Shown: piece by piece, positions 56,085 through 64,000 of the stretch | Position numbering within the stretch: position 1 is the stretch's first letter | Layout of the letters: every line of letters begins with the position of its first letter | From: Sabethes cyaneus | Lineage: Eukaryota; Arthropoda; Insecta; Diptera; Culicidae | NCBI RefSeq assembly: GCF_943734655.1 | Contig: NC_071354.1 | Span: 7,906,001 to 7,970,000 of the forward strand | Reading direction: 5' to 3' | DNA: 64,000 bases | Notes under the pieces: generated by a model | Seen by the model: only the letters and a program-made list of their open reading frames with translations | Database searches by the model: none | What the model was told of the DNA's origin: nothing | Made by a program: the position numbers and the translations under genes

Positions 56085-56795
56085 ACCATTTTTTCCACCT
56101 TTTTTTCTTTGAAAATTCATAACTTTTGATCCATTGAACCGGTTTTAATGATGTTAATACCAAATGGAAGGTATTTTAATGAGCTTTTCAGAAAAAAATA
56201 CTGGAATAAGGCCCAAACTTTTTTTTATTAGCGCAAAAACATTGAACACATTCACTTTTTATGTTTTCATAAAGTATCGAGAGTACAATGGAGACGCATG
56301 GTTTTTGTTTTTACTTGTAATAAAAGTGGGTTTTTGACAAAGAAATGCCTCTAAAATAAAACGCCATGCGAGTCCATTGCATTTTCGCATCTTTATTTCT
56401 TAAAATAGAGTATCTCAAAAACTAAAAATGTCAGATATCTGTTTTTTGATATCGTATGTAAACAACTAGCTTGCCATTGAAAGTTTAATGAAAAAATAAA
56501 ACCTTCTTTCCATTTCCGGGTTTTCGAGTAATTGCTATACCTTTATACTATATATTAATATAGTAGAAAGGCAAAAACGAATATATTAAATGTTTTAGTG
56601 ATTTTTAGAGCTTCAAGATTCCTACAAAAAATGTTTTTGCAATCATAAAAAATTTTGAAAGTCAGTTTATTATTTTTTTCTGAAAAGTTCATTAAAATTC
56701 CTTTTATTTGGTAAAAATATGATTAAAATCGGTTCAATGGTTTAAAAGATTAGAATTTTTAAGGAATGAAAGGTAATAACCATAGTTTCTAGCGG
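56085..56795. mobile_element. Foldback (inverted-repeat) element
   Basis: The arm at about 56085-56215 (containing TTTTGATCCATTGAACCGGT then TTTAATGATGTTAATACCAA) is complementary to the arm at about 56675-56795 (ATATGATTAAAATCGGTTCA then ATGGTTTAAAAGATTAGAAT) over roughly 120 bp with about 80 percent identity by eye. The loop is about 460 bp of AT-rich DNA. Arms lose similarity sharply at both ends. No target duplication was identified. Confidence 0.65.
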
Positions 56796-56829
56796 AGACG
56801 GAGTGTGCCCGTTAGCGTTACGGTATAGA

Positions 56830-57480
56830 AAAATATCACAAAAAATCATTATGAAATGTTAAAAATATGCGTTACAAAATAAATGCAAGTTACTTTGCGT
56901 ATTTGATTTCAGCATTATTATTCGCATTTTGTGTATAATTACATACCACAGATGCCATATAGTAAACTATGAAATACAGAGAAATATTCCCTGTTATGCA
57001 TAAATTCATGAAATCTTCCAAATTTTCATGCCGAAATGACAATTTCAAAAAAGGTAGATAAAATCGGGTCTAAATGGTAGACAAAATCGGGGGTACCTAA
57101 ATTCGGGTGTAGATTAGACTAGGGGTAGATATAATCGGAATACCACTGTATTTACACCTTCTAGAAAGTTACATATTTTGATAGTATCCAAAAGTTTGTA
57201 GAACATGTCGAACCTGTTAAGTTTAAAAAACTGATTTTAAGGGGGCACGACAGAAAGTCAATTATATCTCGCAAACCATATGATGCAGATACATAGTATC
57301 TTCGGCAAAGTTTAATGAAATTCAAAGTTCTACAACTTTGCCGAACACATGACAATGCTATATAGTTCCTATAAAAAATTAATTTTTCAAATTTGTTATC
57401 CCCTTAATATCTAATTGTATGAAAATGTCATTAGATGCAGAATACTTTTTTATGAAACTTCTCTAAGACACCTAAGCTCG
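56830..57480. other. AT-rich DNA with MITE-like remnants
   Basis: Contains repeated ATAAAATCGGGTCTA / ACAAAATCGGGGGTACC / ATATAATCGGAATACC phrases around 57055-57145 and an inverted CTTCGGCAAAGTTTAATGAA / CTACAACTTTGCCGAAC pair at 57300-57350. No gene. Confidence 0.4.
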
Positions 57481-57529
57481 AAAACGTCAGAAAAAGCGAG
57501 AAAAGACTTTTGACCGCTTTTTTCCAGAA

Positions 57530-57700
57530 TGGTCGCACTGTGCAGCGGTTACCAGCGATCCTAAATACACGAACTCATCTGCCACTTCTAGCTCGTCGCC
57601 GTCAACAATTACCGTTCGTGGGAGGCATCGGTTTGTTTCCTTTGAGCCACTCTCTTTCATGAAGGGTAAAGTGGTGCAGAATGCACCCCTTAAACAAAAC
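57530..57700 (-). mobile_element. RTE-clade LINE fragment
   Basis: The reverse strand reads TNRCLPRTVIVDGDELEVAD then EFVYLGSLVTA, equal in order to the GNSILIDGDEFEVVDEFVYL segment of the RTE element at 22.8-25.8 kb. About 170 bp remains. Confidence 0.8.
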
Positions 57701-57776
57701 ATCATTTTGCAGAGCAACGGCGTGTTTGTTCCACGTTTTTCAACTTCTAGAAGACTTGGGATCTTTTTACACTTAA

Positions 57777-59563
57777 CCCTCTAGTGCCCAAATTTTTGAT
57801 TTGCTTGAAAAAATTTTAAAATGCTCATTTCGTGGCCAGAATAATGGAAAAAATATTCTCTAATTAGTAAGTTCAGGAATAGTTTGATTATTTATAAAAA
57901 TTCGTAACCCGCCAATTGGCGGGGTTGGGCACCTGGGCGCAAAAAAGTTGCAAAATCAAATTTTTCGATTTAATTCGGGACATCGATTTCAGAACATCTA
58001 TAACAGTGCTAGTATTTATGGAACTAGTTATAATGAGCTTCAACTGAAATTTTTGACCGTATGGCCGATTCCAGGTCCCGGACAAGTTCCTTCGAAATCC
58101 GTTCCGTGCTTGAATCAGAAAAGAAACCCTCCCCGGGCCCGGAACCGATCATACGGCCTCTGTGAGACATGAGATGATCGCCAATCGCTATTTTGTCGAG
58201 TGCTGATGTTTTTTGATATGCGACACGACATAATTTACTGATGCTGAAATGTCCCTTTATGGGAACCGGTTCCGGATTTATAATGTCCCCCCGGATTCGG
58301 ATGTTTTTTTTTTTAAATTTGGCAATGAATTCAGCAGAATCACCACGATCTTGCCTATTGATGTCCTTATCAGTAAGCAGTTTGCTTTTGGAGATTCTAT
58401 TACTCCGTATATTCCTCTCGTTCCTCTCGAGTTGAGATATAAAATCAATGGTAATGTCGTATAATAATAATCGAAAAATATGATTTTTAAAACCTGGCAA
58501 AATTTTAGAAAGGCGAACAACAACATTAGTAGCTGCTCCCAAGTCAGGATTGCCTACACCATAATATGCTTTGAAACTATAACCTTTGAAAAACCTTTAG
58601 AGTCTGATAGAACATGAAGCTTAAATCCTCATTTATGTGATTTGTTTGATAAATTGGGATTTTCATTTTTGTAGTACACTTTTGTTCACTTTAATCTTTT
58701 ATCGACTGGTAATTCATTCAATTTGTTCATTAACACAAACTGATTAAGCGGTATAGATTAAAATTTGCGGTTTTAAAATGGTCTATGATAGATCCCATTT
58801 TGAATAATATTGTCTTGCTTATCAAGATTTTGTAGTTAAGCAGTAAAATTCGCCGGGTTTCATTGAATCTGTTTCTTGGTTATATGGTTATGGTTTTCAA
58901 ATACCATAAAATGCAAAAATGCTTTGTGATATAGCTATAAAGCGTTATATTGCAGCTCGTCAAAAAGGCGCACTGAAAATTAGGTGATAAGTCCTGTAAA
59001 TTCCTTTTCCATATTAATGCCACTGCATGCTTGTGTATTTTTCAAGGCATATAAAAGAAGCTAACAAGGCCTATAACAATAATTTCTAGCTTAAACTCGA
59101 AAAAAATCAATAAATAGAACGAAAACAACACGTTGTCAAATTACCAAAAAAAAGTTGACGTTAATGCCCAACCCCGCCAATTGGCGGGGTCAGTTCCTTG
59201 ATAAAAATCGGCCAGTTCCTAAACTTTTTATCGCAAATTTCCTTTTTTACCAAGAAGTACAACTTATCAGCTACTCACCAATAATTTTTTTGTTCATTTA
59301 TTCCAAGAAATAAGCAATTTACAACAATTTGAATTTCACTCTGCAGAGCAAAATAATTTTTTTCTCAGTTTTCTGGCATTTTTCAAGTTTCGCTCGAAAT
59401 ATCTGTTTCAAATTAACGTAATAAAACAAACAAACCACTCGAATAGTTAGATTAGACTATAATGAGAAGGTATGGGTGGATTTCAACATAAAACGAATAA
59501 GCATAGTAGATTTACAACGATTTTGCTGAAGCCCGCCAATTGGCAGGGTTGGGAACTAGAGGG
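57777..59563. mobile_element. piggyBac-type element, decayed, with TTAA duplications
   Basis: Inverted ends CCCTCTAGTGCCCAA (57777-57791) and the complement of CCCTCTAGTTCCCAA (59549-59563) are flanked by TTAA at 57773-57776 and 59564-59567, the hallmark of piggyBac. The palindrome-centred motif CCCGCCAATTGGCGGG(G)TTGGG occurs near 57908, 59170 and (one mismatch) 59531, close to both ends, and may be a transposase-binding repeat. The interior encodes a broken transposase on the minus strand. Confidence 0.85.
58030..58545 (-). pseudogene. piggyBac transposase remnant
   Basis: Two overlapping reverse frames combine to NVVVRLSKILPGFKNHI, FFDYYYTTLPLILYLNSRG, IRSNRISKSKLLTDKDINRQ and DRGDSAEFIAKF. 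These match the order VV..L...L....H.IY.DNYYTSL.L...L...G....GT.R.NR of piggyBac transposases, in the catalytic domain. The aspartate of the usual DNYYT motif is retained as FDYYYT. Frame breaks and missing N- and C-terminal parts make it inactive. Confidence 0.75.
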
Positions 59564-59567
59564 TTAA

Positions 59568-60390
59568 TCCTGGTAAAATTTCCTAACAAAAACCATTAGT
59601 TTTTGTTATTTTTGACGATTTTTAGCAAGAGTCAAAATCATTATGTGGGGCAGAGCGCCAAAGCCCGTGGGCAAAACGCACCAAGTTTGCCCAGCTAGGC
59701 GTTAAACGCAACCAGTAAATTTACATATAATCACGTGTTGTATAAACTTGTTCTTTATAGCGTTTGTTACATACGCTTGTTTGCTGGGGTACAATGGGTT
59801 CAAATCTCAACATAATTGGCAATAAAATTTACTTTTCTCTAACTGATGTGTGATGAAATATTGTAAGTTAAACAATGTACAATTAGGTTTAAGGCAAATT
59901 CTAAGTCCTATACAATACATAATATTGCTACATTTTTAATAAATAATCCGAAACAAAAGATGTACTGCAAATTAAAAATATTTTATAACTGTTCGATCCC
60001 GCTATGAGGCATTCTACCCCTGTTTTGTATTTTGAAGTTTTTTGCAATATATGTGAAAAACATGCCTAGTTGATGCCGTTTTTGTGATGAATCATCGAGT
60101 ATGACAGTATATCAATTAGATAGACTGTATTTAAAATGAAATTTGCATACCGACCAGTGGTAAAAGCTTAAGAGAAAATCGTGATTTCTTACATGTGGAA
60201 TGAGATCGCGGATAATCGCTTGATTTTATTGGATGTGACTATGTTTGATGCTTTTACATTCTACACAATTATGAATTAGCTTGTTTTACACCAAAATAAA
60301 ATGCGCATCCGTAATTTTACCAAATATTTTCCGCGTTTTTAAACAATTAATAGCATGGGCCATTCTATCCCTCCGGTGCGTTCTGGACAG
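59568..60390. other. AT-rich intergenic DNA
   Basis: No gene. The first 130 bp after the piggyBac end has a CCCGTGGGCAAAACGCACC segment but no paired termini were found. Confidence 0.4.
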
Positions 60391-60399
60391 TCTTCGCCT

Positions 60400-60830
60400 A
60401 TGTGGCCTTCGACGCATTCACATTTAGCCCAGTCCTTCTAGATTCTGCATTCGTCGGATCATTCCTTCAAGAGTGATGTTGGATAGCATGCAAGATAAGC
60501 CGTCATCTTGTCTCCACTCTCGCCGTGTCTCAAAAGGACTCGAAAGAATCCCCGAAATGCGCACGAAACACATCACTCGATCCCATGTAGCTCAGATCAG
60601 TTGCGTCAGTTTATCCGGAAACCCGTGCTTTTGTGTTTGTGCATTATCTGCCCTAGCTGGTCTCGATCGACTGTATCGTATGCTGCTTTGAAATAAATAA
60701 AGATGTGATGTGAGGGCAAGTAGTACTCCCGATATATCTGCAAGATCTGTCGGATGGTAAACGTCTGGTCCGTAGATGCGTGGGCTCCCATGAAGCCGGT
60801 GTAACAGGATCGTAATGAATTTTTTTAAGT
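60400..60830 (-). mobile_element. RTE-clade LINE RT fragment
   Basis: Reverse-strand frames read ASTDQTFTIRQILQIYREYY then LPSHHIFIYFKAAYDTVDRD and, on, QLGQIMHKH. This matches RSTTDQIFTLRQILQKGREY...HHLFVDFKAAYDTIDR of the JAM1-like element. The catalytic FVDFKAAYD has become FIYFKAAYD. Part of the next RT block is recognisable down to 60480. Confidence 0.8.
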
Positions 60831-60884
60831 GCACCCCCTATCCTCGCTCCAGAAAAATTTCCTGGCTACGCCAATGGTTACGGA

Positions 60885-61045
60885 TCATGACATTTAGTAC
60901 GCAAAGTCGTTTTCCTACAAAATGCTGGAATTTTATACCTCGTTCGATCGACAGGGTATCCTGGAAGCCATTACAAGGTAGATATTTCTTTACCTTTATA
61001 AAACTAGAAGAAAAAGTTTCACAATAGAAACAGTAAATATTGCGA
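60885..61045. repeat. 140-bp dispersed repeat, copy 2 (shared with 52625-52762)
   Basis: Same-orientation partner of the repeat at 52625-52762 (see there). Both copies end at TGCGAA. Here the repeat runs straight into the pyrimidine tract of a possible exon acceptor. Confidence 0.8.
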
Positions 61046-61059
61046 ATATCTTTTTCCAG

Positions 61060-61186
61060 TTAACTATCCGGATGTCGGCGTAGCTACGGTACTGCTAGGA
61101 AGCAGCTTGGAAATTTGTTCCAACATAGTCAACAATATGAAACAACACAATCAGAATAATATCACTCTCTCAGAAGAGCTACCGGT
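61060..61186 (+). other. Possible isolated coding exon
   Basis: Between the acceptor TATCTTTTTCCAG (ends 61059) and the donor GTGAGT (61187) lie 127 bp with one open frame: NYPDVGVATVLLGSSLEICS then NIVNNMKQHNQNNITLSEEL and P. The sequence looks like real protein and both splice sites are good. No adjoining exon was found in the window, and the segment directly follows a dispersed repeat, so it could be a captured exon. The protein family is not recognised. Confidence 0.4.
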
Positions 61187-61189
61187 GTG

Positions 61190-62530
61190 AGTACGGTTCG
61201 TTCGGTTGACCATCGTCGGCGTGGAGCGACGCGCCGCGACTGCGATGGTTACCACCACGGAGAGTTGAGCAAATTATATTTACATATATTTACCTTCGGT
61301 TGTTTTCTCTAAAAACGCACCAACACAAACGGGTGGCATCAGGTTACCAACGTAGTACCGTGAGACCCGACTATACGCTACCTTTCAGTTGGGCAACCTT
61401 GTCGCCACCATCGACGAACTAACTAAGTCAGATGGTTTTCGGATCGGTTGCGAGAACACACCGTGTAAAAACAACCAACCTTTTGCAACAACATATGGTC
61501 GACGACGGCCAAACCGAACCGGTGGCGGCGCGCCGGTTGAAGATAGTGTCGTTGAGATATTATTGTTGTTTAAGGGCATCGAATTTCGTTTGCCAGCCTG
61601 CCCGTGGTGCTTGTTTGGGTAGCACGCCACTAATGAGGTTTGCTGTTTCAGCCGCACGCTTAGGCTCGTGGTTGCTGAATTTGCCACCTCTAACCTGGCA
61701 TTACCCGGTGTGATTAAATTGCACTTTCGCAATGTTTGACACTGTAATCAGTTTAATTGAAAAAAAATTAATATTGCAATTTTTCTGAAGTAATAAGTGA
61801 TTCAATAAAATAGTTGATAGGCTGAAGCCCACAACATTCAGCGGGCAAATCGCTGATCTGGGAGCCCTGCTTTCAACAGCAATTAACTAATGAAACTATG
61901 TCATACGCGGTGCGTATGTTAAACGATGCGAAGCGGTTTAAATAGTCAATTGGATATGTCTGCCAATCAGCCAATCAAATAGTAAAAATTTAATTGAATT
62001 TGCTAGAGGGTCAGCACTGCAAATGTTAGCAAAAGTAGTGTGGTATTCGTAAAATTATTCAATGAAAGGGTCCATAATAAAACGAACAAAAAAAATCACC
62101 ATCCAATAATGGTTTGCTAGACCGAAAAGCTTGTTTTGGAAGGTAAAAACCAGTGTTCAGAATCAAGCCAAGTCATGAATTACTATTTAATGACATTTAT
62201 TGTCATTTTATTAATGGTAATTATTAATTAACAGTTTCCTTTGAAGGTAAACAGTGCCAGCCCACAGGTACAGGTATAGGCTGTTAAAAGTGATGTAATG
62301 CTGCATGAATGAATGACAAAATAATGCTAGTGACTGCGAATATTTCCTGGAAAACCTAACTATATTGCCAGCGTTTGTTGATTTTGCTTTGTGATAGGTG
62401 CAGAAAAAAGCATGCCTTCGACTTATTACTATTTATTCATTCCGGTTACAGTTTCGTTGAACCTTCAGTTAACCCTCTAACAAGCAACATCGTAAAAACG
62501 ATGCAATTAAGCTAATGACCTTTTTTTTGC
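61190..62530. other. Intergenic DNA, upper part GC-rich
   Basis: 61190-61740 is GC-richer with open frames in several phases that I cannot assign. The rest is AT-rich. At 62471 a TTAACCCTCTAA sequence resembles the TTAA-CCCTCTAG border of the piggyBac-type element at 57.8 kb, but no partner end was seen. Confidence 0.3.
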
Positions 62531-62539
62531 TTGAAAGTA

Positions 62540-62680
62540 TGCACTCAAAAGAAGTTCAGGTTTTGATTTTCATGGAAGCATAATTATCGGGAAGAGCGCC
62601 AAGTAAGGAATAGACCAATTTCAGATCTTTCCAGATATTTTTAGCAGAAAAACTAATGACAGAGCAAAAATTGAAGTGGA
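62540..62680 (-). other. Possible Copia gag scrap
   Basis: A reverse frame reads IWKDLKLVYSLLGALPDNYA, reminiscent of the LLxSLPxxYD block in Copia gag. Too short for a firm call. Confidence 0.3.
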
Positions 62681-63726
62681 TTATTTTGTTTTGTGAAACA
62701 TTTTTTATTGCAAATTTCCGGAATTCCTCTTTTCCAAAGATCATAACTCTTGAAGGTATGATCAGAAATGGTCATGTTAGTGCCAAAATGTCAAACAATT
62801 TGTATTGCCCATTCGAAACAAATATCATGCGTGGCTCTGAGGTTCTAAAAACGAAGGCCATCTACAAACGGCCTTACCCATCATGAACCACTAGCACTAG
62901 CCGTTTTTATTTTTAATCAATAGCAGAGGAGCCCGCTCGTAAAATCTCCACATTTTACTGTTGACAAACTCAAACCTAGAAATCTCGTTGCAGCGGTATT
63001 TCATAAATGAACCTGCACAAAGTTCCTGTTTTTATTTAATGTTGTATTGTATAATAACTCTAATTAAAAAAAAATTTTACAACATCTAGAGTAGCAATTT
63101 ATGTTTTATCTGTTTTTATGACTATTTTTTTTATGACTGGCCGGTGTTTGGAGTAGTTTCCTGACAGCCAGCCGTCGTACAACTTTCTTCTAGCCAAATG
63201 ACCTACCTTTGATGGAGTTTTTAGCGCACGTTTCATATAACAAGAAAGTGAATTTAAAATTCTTACAAATCTTGTACTATCTACGAAATTCGATTAATCC
63301 TTTTGATAAAAAAAACACCCAATCAGTTTGCTTACACTTTTTCCGATATATGCAATTAAATGAACTTCGATGTTTCACTGCATAATAGCACTGACCATCA
63401 CAATTCAAATTGCCGTCCTATTGAACAAAGAGCGATTTTAATTCTTTTCCGACAGAAAAAGAAATCAATTTTTATTTCAGTATATTTCTTTGAAATCGAT
63501 TTTAATTAGTGCCGTCGCCCGTGGATGCTTGCGACGAACGTCGGCATTACTTGCAACACTTTTGTGCATGACGTTTTTGATAGCTCAAACGCATCGATTT
63601 GTTTACATAATCATTTATGGCCACTGCCCTTTTCAGTTTTATATAGTTTCTGTACAGAGTTAGTGTATCATATGGGCAACTTTGAGCTTTGTTTATGCTG
63701 TGAACGTGGAGAAGAAATATGAATTT
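62681..63726. other. AT-rich intergenic DNA
   Basis: No exon or element ends recognised before the terminal microsatellite. Confidence 0.4.
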
Positions 63727-64000
63727 GACTGACTGACTGACTGACTGACTGACTGACTGACTGACTGACTGACTGACTGACTGACTGACTGACTGACTGA
63801 CTGACTGACTGACTGACTGACTGACTGACTGACTGACTGACTGACTGACTGACTGACTGACTGACTGACTGACTGACTGACTGACTGACTGACTGACTGA
63901 CTGACTGACTGACTGACTGACTGACTGACTGACTGACTGACTGACTGACTGACTGACTGACTGACTGACTGACTGACTGACTGACTGACTGACTGACTGA
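63727..64000. repeat. GACT tetranucleotide microsatellite, runs off the window
   Basis: A perfect (GACT)n array of 68.5 units over 274 bp to the last base, with no interruption visible. The full length is unknown because the window ends inside it. Confidence 0.97.

Noticed and set aside
63727..64000. CRISPR-like or telomeric array
   Set aside because: A plain four-base repeat with no spacers; not the insect TTAGG telomere unit.

Overview
The window is animal nuclear DNA, almost certainly from a mosquito and most like Aedes. It has GT-AG introns, long AT-rich intergenic stretches, minisatellites, and a dense load of decayed transposons of types typical of culicine mosquitoes: JAM1-like RTE, R1-clade, Jockey and CR1/L2-group LINEs, Copia, BEL/Pao and Gypsy fragments, ITmD37E-like mariners, piggyBac, MULE and many MITE-like repeats. 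No CRISPR array or bacterial operon is present. All family names come from reading motifs by eye; no database search was run.

Layout. 1-7.4 kb: two decayed histone H2A pseudogenes, a dispersed repeat, a 1.2-kb pyrimidine tract and a 1.3-kb minisatellite with a 13-bp unit. 7.4-17.0 kb: the 3' part of a host gene for a long, low-complexity protein ending in a coiled coil and a SAM domain. Its last intron (9786-16839) is packed with Copia, Gypsy, mariner and Jockey debris. 17.6-18.2 kb: a complete, apparently intact three-exon ML-domain (NPC2/MD-2-like) secreted lipid-binding protein gene on the same strand. 19.3-26 kb: Jockey remnant, CR1/L2-group LINE and a near full-length JAM1-like RTE, side by side. 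26-28 kb: mariner fragments.

28.08-34.89 kb is the most unusual stretch. A TTA-flanked MITE-like element is split by a 5.7-kb element that has its own terminal inverted repeats (first 16 bp perfect) and TAA target duplications. Inside that element are fragments of host genes: hyd/UBR5 ubiquitin ligase, G-protein beta-5, and an unidentified Q/T/V-rich, coactivator-like protein with an apparent 5' leader exon. This looks like a gene-capturing TIR element. I recognise no transposase in it.

35-39 kb: MULE, BEL/Pao and mariner fragments. 39.5-43.3 kb: R1-clade LINE on the minus strand. 44-44.9 kb: degenerate A-rich repeat. 44.9-48.5 kb: low-repeat DNA with a plausible non-coding leader exon ending in a strong splice donor at 46961. 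48.5-55.4 kb: SINE-like element, two R1-clade copies head to tail on the plus strand, and an RTE tail. 56-57 kb: foldback element. 57.77-59.57 kb: decayed piggyBac-type element with TTAA duplications. 60.4-61.2 kb: RTE fragment and a possible isolated exon. The window ends inside a GACT tetranucleotide array.

Only the SAM-domain gene and the NPC2-like gene look like functional protein-coding genes. The leader at 46 kb and the exon at 61 kb may belong to host genes that lie mostly outside the window. Everything else recognised is repeat-derived or pseudogenic.
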